The notes: generated by a model not told the origin, from the letters alone. Positions 1-5,802 are shown, counted from the first letter of the stretch. The stretch: DNA of 7,166 bases from Candidatus Omnitrophota bacterium (GCA_017987425.1 JAGNTT010000096.1:1-7166); one strand, 5' to 3'. Numbers and translations are program-made.

Positions 1-516
1 TTTTTTATCCGTCACGGCCCGGTCGATCAGACGGTCGAGCGCCTTGGCAATATATTCATGTGTGTTGCGGCGGATGTCGAAATTGGCCGAGAGATTGATC
101 TTGAAGGAGCATCCGCTTAAAAGAGCGTTGATGAAGCTGTCGATGGTCTGGACCTGAAAAAAGTTGTAATTGCGGATCAGCGCTTCCATAACGCGGAAAG
201 CGCGGCCGCCCGCCTCCTCCTCGGTGAGATTTAGCGGAGAGACAATCTCTTTGTATTCAGCTGCGGAAAGTTTGCTTAAAGCGATTTTCTTAAGAAATTC
301 AAGGATCCTCGCCTTCATTTCGATGGCGGCTTTATTGGTAAATGTGATGGCAAGGATCGTGCGAAGCGCGGATTCCTGATGGGAGGACGAGATCAGAAGC
401 TGAACGTACCGTTTGGCAAGCGCGAAGGTTTTTCCCGAACCGGCTGACGCTTCGACAACGCGAACCTCGGGGCATTCGAATGGGAATGAATGATTTTGAC
501 GGTCAGTCTTGGTCAT
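1..516 (-). CDS. UvrD/RecB/AddA-type superfamily 1 helicase, N-terminal part (runs off the window)
   Basis: The frame reads from an ATG at 516 down to position 1 without a stop, giving the first 172 residues. Visible SF1A helicase motifs are the Walker A motif EASAGSGKT (residues 22-30, with the ATP-binding Lys29 and Thr30), motif Ia around LAITFTNKAAIEMKARI (55-71) and the QVQTIDSF block (121-128). The combination of an ASAGSGKT loop near the N-terminus with ITFTNKAA and QTIDSF is typical of RecB/AddA-like helicase-nucleases and UvrD-family proteins, which unwind DNA in recombination or repair. A C-terminal nuclease domain cannot be judged because it lies outside the window. The start is supported by its distance to Walker A. 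No good ribosome binding site is seen, and the frame stays open upstream without another ATG. A repeat-filled spacer of about 120 bp separates it from the gene upstream, so shared transcription is uncertain. Confidence 0.85.
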   Translation of the reverse strand, partial: MTKTDRQNHSFPFECPEVRVVEASAGSGKTFALAKRYVQLLISSSHQESALRTILAITFTNKAAIEMKARILEFLKKIALSKLSAAEYKEIVSPLNLTEEEAGGRAFRVMEALIRNYNFFQVQTIDSFINALLSGCSFKINLSANFDIRRNTHEYIAKALDRLIDRAVTDKK

Positions 517-569
517 GAAGAAATATGAAAGGTTGAATGAACTGCGGGATGGATGGGACTTTATTCCAG

Positions 570-640
570 TTGATGGTTGATTGTAGATGGTCGATAGTAA
601 CCATCCCATCAACTATCACCTATCTACTATCCACTATTAA
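570..640. repeat. Two head-to-head arrays of degenerate 7-nt repeats (NNGATRG)
   Basis: On the plus strand four consecutive heptamers run from 570 to 597: TTGATGG, TTGATTG, TAGATGG, TCGATAG. After an 8-nt gap (598-605) five heptamers of the same type follow in the opposite orientation from 606 to 640; read on the minus strand they are TTGATGG, GTGATAG, TAGATAG, TGGATAG and TTAATAG. The last unit abuts the stop codon of the exported-protein gene at 641. The arrangement allows a hairpin; the best single stem pairs 568-576 with 606-614 (9 bp, perfect). There is no U-tract, so it is not a standard intrinsic terminator. The heptamer phasing is read directly from the sequence; function is unknown. 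Confidence 0.75.
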
Positions 641-1387
641 TCATTCATCAGCACTCTGATACGCAGGGTCTTCCAAAATTTCGCGGATATTCGCCTCAGC
701 CCCCTGTAAAAAAGTTTGTCCGGGTTTCATACCCCAATCGAGATTATCGCCGGCAAAGGCATCGAGTTTTTTGATGAGCCGGTCACGCTGGTTGGTGGTC
801 AGCGCCAGACGTTTGAGGGCCTGTTTTTCTTTGTTGTCTTCGCTTAATAGCACCTTGGTCATCAGAATCGAAGTCTCGAGAAATGCCTGCATGATGGATT
901 TGCGATCCAAGGCCAGACTTTCCTGCTCATCGACGAACTCCTTGACCTTTTCATCATCCGGGGATTCGCCTTCGTTATTCTCCGGGTGCATCCGGCTCCA
1001 AAGATCGCGCTCCTGGCGGTTGAGCTCGATCAGCTGATCGCAGGAGTACGCATACGAATCGACGACCTTGCGGATGAGCGGATTTCCGACATTGAAGTAT
1101 TTGACCAGATAATTTTTGGCAACCCGCAAATCCATGTTGTCGCGGGACAGACGGTCCAAGTTCCACTGAATATAACCCGCCTCATCATTCTCTTCTTTGG
1201 CTTTTTCCGCTTTTTTCCAGCGCTCGTCCACCTTCTCAAGATATCCCATGCTGATGATGAAGCTGCTCGCAAACTCGTATTTGAAAATATCCGGATTGTT
1301 CTTTTTAAAAAGAGCATCATCGGCGCGGACCGTTGCCGCACCGAACACGACACTGCATAGAATAAAGGTCAAAAATTTAATTTTCAT
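641..1387 (-). CDS. Exported helical protein of unknown function
   Basis: I do not recognise this 248-residue protein. It starts with a clear Sec-type signal peptide: a basic MKIK start, a hydrophobic stretch to about residue 19, and a probable cleavage site VRA|DD after Ala22. The cysteine at position 11 does not sit in a proper lipobox, so a periplasmic or secreted soluble protein is more likely than a lipoprotein. The mature part (about 226 residues) is rich in Lys, Glu, Asp, Leu and Arg, looks almost wholly alpha-helical, and has no further membrane segment. It has one Cys in the mature chain (SYSCD-like context near residue 115) and an acidic segment around 133-150. Its ATG shares its A with the TAA stop of the response regulator (TAATG), which indicates translational coupling; there is no strong ribosome binding site of its own. 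By context it might be an envelope partner or output of that regulator, but nothing in the sequence proves it. Confidence 0.8.
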   Translation of the reverse strand: MKIKFLTFILCSVVFGAATVRADDALFKKNNPDIFKYEFASSFIISMGYLEKVDERWKKAEKAKEENDEAGYIQWNLDRLSRDNMDLRVAKNYLVKYFNVGNPLIRKVVDSYAYSCDQLIELNRQERDLWSRMHPENNEGESPDDEKVKEFVDEQESLALDRKSIMQAFLETSILMTKVLLSEDNKEKQALKRLALTTNQRDRLIKKLDAFAGDNLDWGMKPGQTFLQGAEANIREILEDPAYQSADE

Positions 1388-1761
1388 TAAGCTTTGAGGG
1401 CTTTATTGATTTTCTCAAGGAACGACTCGCGGTTGACCGGTTTCTGAAGATAATCGATGCCCATCATTTCGCCGATACGTTTATCGAGCTCCTGCTCGCG
1501 GGCGGTCAGAAGAAGCACGGGGATTTCTTTGTATTCGTCTGTAAATTTAAGGGTCCTCAAGACATCGTAGCCGTTTAATTCGGGCATCATGATATCCAAA
1601 ACGATGAGATCCGGTTTTTCCTTTTTCACTATCACCATCGCATCGATTCCGTCCTTGGCGGTCTCAACCTGATATCCCTGCGATTTGAGGAGTTCCTTGA
1701 CCAGCCTTACGACGACCGGATCATCGTCCACCACCAACACTTTTTTCTCTTTCGTCTTCAT
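1387..1761 (-). CDS. Stand-alone receiver-domain response regulator (CheY-like)
   Basis: At 124 residues this is a single REC domain with no output domain. The acidic pocket is VVDDDP (Asp12-Asp14), the phospho-acceptor is Asp56 in VLDIMMPELNGYDV, the switch Thr86 lies in LLLTA, and the conserved Lys107 is in YLQKP with the aromatic switch residue Tyr104. All residues needed for phosphotransfer are present, so the domain should be active. Such proteins relay a phosphate from a histidine kinase to a partner by protein contact rather than by binding DNA. No kinase is encoded in this window. The start is well supported by an AAGGA ribosome binding site at 1767-1771, five bases before the ATG. 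The stop overlaps the start of the exported-protein gene by one base, so the two are almost certainly made from one message. Confidence 0.93.
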   Translation of the reverse strand: MKTKEKKVLVVDDDPVVVRLVKELLKSQGYQVETAKDGIDAMVIVKKEKPDLIVLDIMMPELNGYDVLRTLKFTDEYKEIPVLLLTAREQELDKRIGEMMGIDYLQKPVNRESFLEKINKALKA

Positions 1762-1867
1762 ATTATTCCTTTGATTACGATCTATTGATGGATATTAACG
1801 GGAAATCCCTGTTCACGCGCCTGATTTTATCGTTTGAGCTACTTAAGTCGATAACACGAAATGTTTT

Positions 1868-1896
1868 ATCCTATCCCGAGAATATCAAAAAGTGAA
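1868..1896 (-). promoter_or_regulatory. Weak candidate promoter for the response regulator / exported protein pair
   Basis: Read on the minus strand, TTCACT (1896-1891) is followed by 17 bp and TAGGAT (1873-1868). Each hexamer matches the sigma-70 consensus at four of six positions, so this is only the best candidate I could pick in the 245-bp spacer 1762-2006. It would give a leader of about 100 nt before the ATG at 1761. Confidence 0.2.
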
Positions 1897-1913
1897 GGAT
1901 AAATTTAGACTTT

Positions 1914-1988
1914 ATCCCGGATTTTCATGGAGGCGGCGAGATCGTCGATAACTCATAACACTAAATTACACAGGAAGAAATCCGGGAT
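1914..1988. repeat. Long-range inverted repeat (AAATCCGGGAT) in the intergenic spacer
   Basis: ATCCCGGATTT at 1914-1924 is the exact reverse complement of AAATCCGGGAT at 1978-1988, with 53 bases between. The core AAATCCGGG appears a third time at 2071-2079, inside the third hairpin next to it. A weaker stem also fits just to the left (GGATAAA 1897-1903 with TTTATCC 1911-1917). Together these suggest that the spacer and the hairpin cluster belong to one composite element, or that RNA read through here is highly structured. Confidence 0.45.
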
Positions 1989-2002
1989 TACCTCAACAGT
2001 CG

Positions 2003-2077
2003 CGATTCAATCTCTTCGAGATTGAATCGGTCGACCCAGGCCTAGAGGCCTGGGCGGATTTTGCACTGCAAAATCCG
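2003..2077. repeat. Cluster of three perfect hairpins overlapping the 3' end of the pseudouridine synthase gene
   Basis: Three adjacent palindromes are visible. Stem 1 has 12-bp arms, CGATTCAATCTC at 2003-2014 and its complement at 2018-2029, with a 3-nt loop. Stem 2 has arms CCCAGGCCT at 2035-2043 and 2046-2054 around two bases (realistically 8 bp with a 4-nt loop). Stem 3 has arms CGGATTTTGC at 2055-2064 and 2068-2077 with a 3-nt loop. Stems 2 and 3 touch each other. None is followed by a U-tract on the minus strand, so they are not classical terminators. They could stabilise the 3' end of the message or be a REP-like repeat. The stop codon of the upstream gene (2007-2009) lies inside stem 1. 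Confidence 0.8.
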
Positions 2078-2816
2078 GGTTAATCGGTATCGCTCCGAAG
2101 GCCGAGACGAGTTCTTTGGAGGTGACATCGCGGTAACAGCCGGGTTCCAGCTTCCCTAATTGCAGACTTCCGAACGCCACCCTTTTTAACGAAGTGACTT
2201 CATGGCCGACCGCCTCAAACATGCGCCTGATCTCGCGGTTCTTGCCTTCCGTCAGCTCAACCGTCAGATGCGACTCCTTGCCGCTTCCCTTGCGCAGCAC
2301 CACACGTTCGGCCTTGAGAATCTCTCCCTGATCCCTGATGCCTTCCTCCAAAATCTTAAGATCAGATGGTTCGACCAGACCTTCTACCGTCACAAGATAC
2401 GTCCGGATGATCTGATTGTTGGGATCAGTAAGCCAGGATGAAAGCCGGGTGTCATTCGTCAGAAGAAGCAATCCGGTTGTTGCCATGTCCAAACGCCCCA
2501 CCGGATGAAGATAGGCGTCTTTTTTGTCTAGTAGAGAAAAGACCGTCGGGCGGCCCTTTTCATCCGAACGTGTCGTCACGACGCCTTTCGGTTTATAAAG
2601 CATCACGGTCCGCCATGACACCGCCCGGATGGGCTTGCGGTCCAAAGCGATCTTGGCGGTTTCGGGAGTCACCGGAAATAACGGGTCCTTGATGACCGCA
2701 CCGTTAACGCTCACGCGCCCCTCGGCGATCCATGCCCTGGACTGAGTGCGCGACGCTATCCCAAGTTTGGAAAACGCCCGCTCCAGGGGAACTTTGCCTA
2801 AAGTTGTACGCTTCAT
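2007..2816 (-). CDS. S4-domain pseudouridine synthase, RluB/RsuA family
   Basis: The enzyme converts a specific uridine in ribosomal RNA to pseudouridine. From the ATG at 2816 it has 269 residues. An S4 RNA-binding domain (about 10-57) contains LERAFSKLGIASR and the AEGRVSVNG turn. The catalytic domain carries LYKPKGVVTT (73-82), the signature GRLDMATTGLLLLTND (107-122) with catalytic Asp110, and the closing motif GKNREIRRMFEAVGHEV (191-207). The native domain seems to end near SKELVSAFGA; about 25 further residues, rich in Pro and Arg, are encoded by the hairpin cluster. The frame stays open upstream to an ATG at 2879, but those residues come from repeat DNA and lack family similarity. An ATG at 2825 (MVTMKR) is an equally possible start, since neither has a good ribosome binding site. 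RluB (23S) and RsuA (16S) cannot be told apart safely here. It probably follows the methyltransferase gene on the same message. Confidence 0.9.
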   Translation of the reverse strand: MKRTTLGKVPLERAFSKLGIASRTQSRAWIAEGRVSVNGAVIKDPLFPVTPETAKIALDRKPIRAVSWRTVMLYKPKGVVTTRSDEKGRPTVFSLLDKKDAYLHPVGRLDMATTGLLLLTNDTRLSSWLTDPNNQIIRTYLVTVEGLVEPSDLKILEEGIRDQGEILKAERVVLRKGSGKESHLTVELTEGKNREIRRMFEAVGHEVTSLKRVAFGSLQLGKLEPGCYRDVTSKELVSAFGAIPINPDFAVQNPPRPLGLGRPIQSRRD

Positions 2817-2850
2817 GGTAACCATTATTTTAAGGACGGGCAAAGAAGCA

Positions 2851-2985
2851 CAAAATTCAAATGGCAAATTAAATAACAAAACTCAATTATCAAATTTCAA
2901 ACGTTTTGGACTTTGATATTTGTCATTGGTCATTTACTTTGCCACCTGCCGGCAGGCAGGCAGGTTTGTACTTTGGTCTTTGATA
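2851..2985. repeat. AT-rich heptamer-phased repeat arrays (CAAANNN and inverse) around a GC palindrome
   Basis: On the plus strand, 7-nt units start at 2851: CAAAATT, CAAATGG, CAAATTA, then a 5-nt slip, then CAAAACT, CAATTAT, CAAATTT and CAAACG (to 2903). From 2902 to 2941 the phase inverts; read on the minus strand the units are TAAATGA, CCAATGA, CAAATAT, CAAAGTC and CAAAACG. Beyond the GC-rich block at 2945-2964, units TTTGTAC, TTTGGTC and TTTGATA continue to 2985. The design (short 7-nt units in opposed arrays) matches the element at 570-640 although the unit sequence differs. The array fills the spacer between the pseudouridine synthase and methyltransferase genes and runs into the 3' end of the latter. 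Confidence 0.7.
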
Positions 2986-3965
2986 GTTCTCTTGGTCTTC
3001 AATAATAACGCAGACATGAAACTCTCCTTGACCAGGCCGCTGCCGCGGAAATCGACGTCCTGACCGAGCTTGTCGATTTCGGTGATGAATGATCCCGAAG
3101 CCTTGGCCGCGGTCCATGCCCATTTCTCCAGCTCAACGCGGGAGACGGCACTGCAGTTGGTGGCGACAAACAAAATGCCCTGGGCTTTCAAGGCCAGCAT
3201 GGCTTTGGTCATGAGCGACGCCATATCTTTTTTAACGCTGAAGGTCTTTCCCTCGAAGCGCGCGAACGAAGGCGGGTCGAGGATGATGATATCGAAGAGA
3301 TTGTTCCGTTTGGCGGCGCGTTCCACATAACGGATGGCGTGTTCGCGCATAAATTCACTGCGCCCGGTCTTCAGGCGGTTGAGTTTGTAGTTCTCTTCGC
3401 CTTTCTTAAGAAATTTGGCGCTGATGTCGACATTGACGACGCGTGAAGCCCCGGCATGGCGGCAGTGCGCGCCGAACGAACACGTGTAAGCGAACGTGTT
3501 TAAAACTTCTTTGTCTTTGGCAAAGGACGATACGAGCCTGCGGTTCTTGCGCATATCGAGAAAAAGCCCCTGGTTCAGATGGTCGTTGAGATCGACGTGA
3601 AAGCTGAGACCGTTTTCCTCAACAACTGTCTGAGAAAGACCTTCCTTCAAAGTCTCAATTTTTATCTCCTCCACGTTCGGCGAGGATGATGCGGCGCGGT
3701 CTTTGTAGACGATGAATTCAGCATTGAACCGTTTGGTCAGAAGATCGCGCAAAAGGGTTTTCTGCGCGCGCCACCCCGCATCCAAACCATAAATCACAAA
3801 GTGCTTGTTATAACGGTCAATGATAAGTCCGGGAAGTTGATCTCCGACACCGTTTACCAGACGCATGGCATTGGAATTCAAAGAAAGGCTTTCTCTGAAA
3901 TCAAACGCCCTGTTCAGTAAATCCTCGGAAGATTGCGGGGCTTTGGAAGGAATTCGTGAACCCAT
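2934..3965 (-). CDS. Class I SAM-dependent rRNA methyltransferase, RlmI/RlmK-like, no PUA domain
   Basis: This 343-residue protein resembles the RlmI/Methyltrans_SAM group, which methylates bases of 23S rRNA. Visible features are the N-terminal subdomain block MRLVNGVGDQLPGLIIDRY (34-52), QGLFLDMRKNR (132-142), SAM motif I VLNTFAYTCSFGAH (154-167) followed by the acidic VDIS (179-182), motif IV ILDPPSF (228-234), and TNCSAV (269-274), whose Cys271 sits where RlmI-type enzymes have a conserved CS. The PUA RNA-binding domain found at the N-terminus of RlmI is absent. Motif I has Cys where many relatives have Gly (YTG); I believe some subfamilies do this, so I do not read it as inactivation. The native end is probably near LLLKTKRT; the last 16 residues are repeat-derived. 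The ATG lies two bases after the stop of the upstream gene (TAAGTATG), which argues for coupling. Confidence 0.85.
   Translation of the reverse strand: MGSRIPSKAPQSSEDLLNRAFDFRESLSLNSNAMRLVNGVGDQLPGLIIDRYNKHFVIYGLDAGWRAQKTLLRDLLTKRFNAEFIVYKDRAASSSPNVEEIKIETLKEGLSQTVVEENGLSFHVDLNDHLNQGLFLDMRKNRRLVSSFAKDKEVLNTFAYTCSFGAHCRHAGASRVVNVDISAKFLKKGEENYKLNRLKTGRSEFMREHAIRYVERAAKRNNLFDIIILDPPSFARFEGKTFSVKKDMASLMTKAMLALKAQGILFVATNCSAVSRVELEKWAWTAAKASGSFITEIDKLGQDVDFRGSGLVKESFMSALLLKTKRTIKDQSTNLPACRQVAK
2945..2964. repeat. GC-rich palindrome plus GGCA tandem repeat
   Basis: CCTGCCGGCAGG at 2945-2956 is a perfect 12-bp palindrome, and GGCA is repeated three times followed by GG from 2951 to 2964. It stands out as a GC island inside very AT-rich surroundings. 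It is translated as the LPACRQ segment of the methyltransferase tail, a residue string I associate from memory with repeat-derived protein ends in candidate-phylum genomes. Confidence 0.75.
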
Positions 3966-3967
3966 AC

Positions 3968-4900
3968 TTATGACTTTTGATATTTGGACCCTGTGATCTG
4001 TTCAAACACCTCATCAGGAGTGACATCGCCGGTAAAGTGCCGAAGATGCCATTTCTGAGAATGCTTGCAGCTCATCCCCGGTCTTAAACTAACACTGGAA
4101 GCGTGTGTTTCCACCTCCAGATATTCATGGTCGCGGGCATTGAAAACTTCCACCGCGGACCGGTGGATGTAATCGGCAGAGTGGTCAATATCGAACGTTT
4201 TAACGAATGCGAGCGTGCCGTTGGCCATCTTCTTCAGACACACTATGACTCCCATTTCTACCATGCCGCCGAATTTAAACATCTGATTGTCGTGACAGGG
4301 AATGCGGCACCAGCCGTTGGATTCTTCCACGACGATCTGATGATGCGGGAGCGTCAGGTCTTCCTCATGATATGAACGCAGCTTGCTCTTGGTGGTAGGC
4401 AGATATACGTCGAACGGCCGTGTCAGCTGAGTGACGTTCCAGATTCCTTTGGTCACGGTATCCTTGCCTTTATTGACGATCTCCTGATCCAGGTGAATCA
4501 CGCCGTCATGATCCAGACCGACCTGACGGATAATCTGCAGTCCCGTCTCCCGGCAGACCGGCGAGATCATGGTGATGGCATCTTCATCGAGCCTCTGCTG
4601 ATAACTTCCGGCGTCCAGATCAAGCGGAGGAATACCCTCCCACCAATCTTTCTGGGGAGCAATCCACGTCTTGTCACCGCCCCAGACACGAAATCCCAAA
4701 CGTTTCTTTTCAGCCCGGAGCGTCGCAATGGATGAAAAGTTAAAAGTCTGCCCGGCATATTCTTTCTGAACAAAAAATATTTCCTGACCGTCGAGGGACA
4801 ACGAAATGATCCGGCCGCCGATTTCCGGTACAACGGTCATCTCGATCGATTTGGATTTAAAACGATAGCCGTTCCAGCCGTGAATTTTGATTTGTTCCAT
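3968..4900 (-). CDS. DUF4380-like protein with a galactose-mutarotase-type fold
   Basis: The 310-residue product starting at the ATG at 4900 resembles the DUF4380 group of the aldose-1-epimerase-like beta-sandwich superfamily. Supporting features are the early strand motif TVVPEIGGRIISLSLDG (22-38), the GGDKTWIAPQKDWW block (74-87), GIWNVTQLTRP (152-162) and YLEVETHA (260-267), plus a beta-rich pattern throughout. Family members are presumed to bind or epimerise sugars; the substrate is unknown, and I cannot point to a proven catalytic pair. The frame extends to ATGs at 4936 and 4933, but those codons lie inside the terminator hairpin and give a basic MMRRFLFGLRKL leader foreign to the family, so the internal ATG is preferred. 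No strong ribosome binding site precedes it. The last residues (GSKYQKS) may also derive from degenerate repeat sequence. It is followed after two bases by the methyltransferase gene. Confidence 0.75.
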   Translation of the reverse strand: MEQIKIHGWNGYRFKSKSIEMTVVPEIGGRIISLSLDGQEIFFVQKEYAGQTFNFSSIATLRAEKKRLGFRVWGGDKTWIAPQKDWWEGIPPLDLDAGSYQQRLDEDAITMISPVCRETGLQIIRQVGLDHDGVIHLDQEIVNKGKDTVTKGIWNVTQLTRPFDVYLPTTKSKLRSYHEEDLTLPHHQIVVEESNGWCRIPCHDNQMFKFGGMVEMGVIVCLKKMANGTLAFVKTFDIDHSADYIHRSAVEVFNARDHEYLEVETHASSVSLRPGMSCKHSQKWHLRHFTGDVTPDEVFEQITGSKYQKS

Positions 4901-4915
4901 AAGTTTTCTGAGTCC

Positions 4916-4955
4916 AAATAAAAACCTCCGCATCATTGAATATGATGCAGAGGTT
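4916..4955 (-). terminator. Intrinsic terminator or attenuator downstream of ppa
   Basis: On the minus strand a stem pairs 4955-4942 with 4936-4923: 13 pairs with a single mismatch (4949/4929) around a 5-nt loop (4941-4937). It is followed directly by TTTATTT (4922-4916). The strong stem plus U-rich tail fits a factor-independent terminator for ppa, whose stop codon is 28 bases upstream of the stem. The U-tract ends only 15 bases before the next gene's ATG at 4900, so it could also act as an attenuator for the following operon. Confidence 0.8.
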
Positions 4956-4982
4956 GTTCTGTTTTAGTTTTGATGCATAAAA

Positions 4983-5660
4983 TTAATCGTTCAATTGGCT
5001 CATCATGTCTTCGAGCTTGCTGAACTTCTCCTGATAATCTTCACGCGCACGGCGGATGACCTCCTGCGCTTCTTCTCTGTCATACACATGGGTGATCTCG
5101 CAGAGACGTTCATTGGAATCAGGCAAATCTTTGTAAGTCAGAAAATAGTGCTTAAGACGGTCGATAAACGCGCGCGGACAATCGGCGATATCTTTCCACT
5201 GGCTGTAAAGACCGTCGCCCTGCATGACGGCAATGATTTTGTCGTCCGCCTGCCCCTGGTCGATCATGCGGAAACCGCCGATGGGAAATGCCTTGATGAT
5301 AACGTCGCCGTGGCTGATCGTTTTTTCAGTCAGCACGCAAATATCGAGAGGGTCATCGTCACCGACGATATGCGCGCGGGCGGTGCGCTCGCGGCAGAAT
5401 TCGGCTACGCGCTTGGAACAGAAGGTCTGCGGAATAAAACCGTAAACTGTCGGACAAATGCTGGAATATTTCTGCGGGCGGTCGATTTTCAAAAACCCGC
5501 TCTTTTTATCAATTTCGTATTTGACCGTGTCGGTTGGAACTGTTTCGATGTAGGTGTTGATCTGATTGGGCCAATCTTCGCCGATCGGAATGCCGTGCCA
5601 TGGATGAGAACGCAGCAGAAGCGACAAATTGTGCCATAAACTGGTTAATTCACTATTCAT
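4983..5660 (-). CDS. ppa: Family I soluble inorganic pyrophosphatase
   Basis: The cytoplasmic enzyme splits pyrophosphate into two phosphates with magnesium and so drives biosynthetic reactions. All expected active-site residues can be placed by comparison with the E. coli enzyme: Lys47 and Glu49 in VKYEID, Arg61 in KIDRP, Tyr73 in YGFIP, the signature GDDDPLDICV with Asp101, Asp103 and Asp106, Asp134, Asp139 and Lys141 in RMIDQGQADDK, and Tyr176-Lys177 in YKDLP. At 225 residues it is longer than the E. coli enzyme (about 175). The N-terminal extension containing HPWHGIPIGEDWPN resembles the longer family I branch seen in Chlamydia and other groups. The start is supported by AAGGA at 5666-5670, five bases before the ATG. 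It is divergent from metH and ends at a strong terminator, so it is likely a single-gene unit with possible read-through leftwards. Confidence 0.96.
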   Translation of the reverse strand: MNSELTSLWHNLSLLLRSHPWHGIPIGEDWPNQINTYIETVPTDTVKYEIDKKSGFLKIDRPQKYSSICPTVYGFIPQTFCSKRVAEFCRERTARAHIVGDDDPLDICVLTEKTISHGDVIIKAFPIGGFRMIDQGQADDKIIAVMQGDGLYSQWKDIADCPRAFIDRLKHYFLTYKDLPDSNERLCEITHVYDREEAQEVIRRAREDYQEKFSKLEDMMSQLND

Positions 5661-5699
5661 ATCATTCCTTGTTCTTTTTTTGGTCCTTTAATTTGCTCA

Positions 5700-5708
5700 A
5701 GTATAACA
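5700..5708 (-). promoter_or_regulatory. Extended -10 promoter of ppa
   Basis: On the minus strand TGTTATACT is an extended -10 element: TGn followed by TATACT, five of six matches to TATAAT. No good -35 hexamer lies 17 bp upstream (TATTTT), as is common for extended -10 promoters. Transcription would start near 5693, giving a leader of about 33 nt that contains the AAGGA ribosome binding site. Confidence 0.6.
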
Positions 5709-5773
5709 TGGAAACCTTTCATAAAATAGGGTTTTTCAATAAGCTTATGACTTTTCTTAGACGGATAATTGGG

Positions 5774-5802
5774 TTGACAATACCACCTGTTTGACTTATG
5801 TT
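5774..5802 (+). promoter_or_regulatory. Sigma-70-type promoter of metH
   Basis: A perfect -35 hexamer TTGACA (5774-5779), a 17-bp spacer and a -10 of TATGTT (5797-5802, four of six matches). Predicted transcription start is about 5809-5810, the same place as the preferred metH ATG, which implies a leaderless or nearly leaderless message. The upstream ATG at 5798 falls inside the -10 element. Confidence 0.55.

Noticed and set aside
154..167. Possible inactivating change in methyltransferase SAM motif I (Cys for Gly; positions given are protein residues)
   Set aside because: The rest of the motif set is intact, and I recall YTC variants in some related families, so inactivation is not supported.
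986..1360. 124-codon open frame on the plus strand
   Set aside because: It is antisense to the exported-protein gene, which has a signal peptide and a coupled start; no support for a second product.
1920..1965. Tiny minus-strand reading frames in the spacer (products of 7 and 14 residues)
   Set aside because: They are very short, lack ribosome binding sites and overlap inverted-repeat sequence; no sign that they are genes.
2003..2077. Classical rho-independent terminator for the pseudouridine synthase
   Set aside because: The stems are strong but no U-tract follows on the minus strand, and the stop codon lies inside the first stem.
2851..2985. CRISPR-like array
   Set aside because: Units are 7 nt, degenerate and contiguous, with no 20-40 nt repeats or unique spacers, and there are no cas genes.
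2923..3123. 66-codon minus-strand frame ending in PACLPAGGKVNDQ
   Set aside because: It is an alternative frame of the methyltransferase 3' end; the ending is the repeat read in another phase.
4995..5639. 214-codon open frame on the plus strand
   Set aside because: It lies wholly antisense to ppa, whose active-site residues are all present; the antisense product has no recognisable motif.
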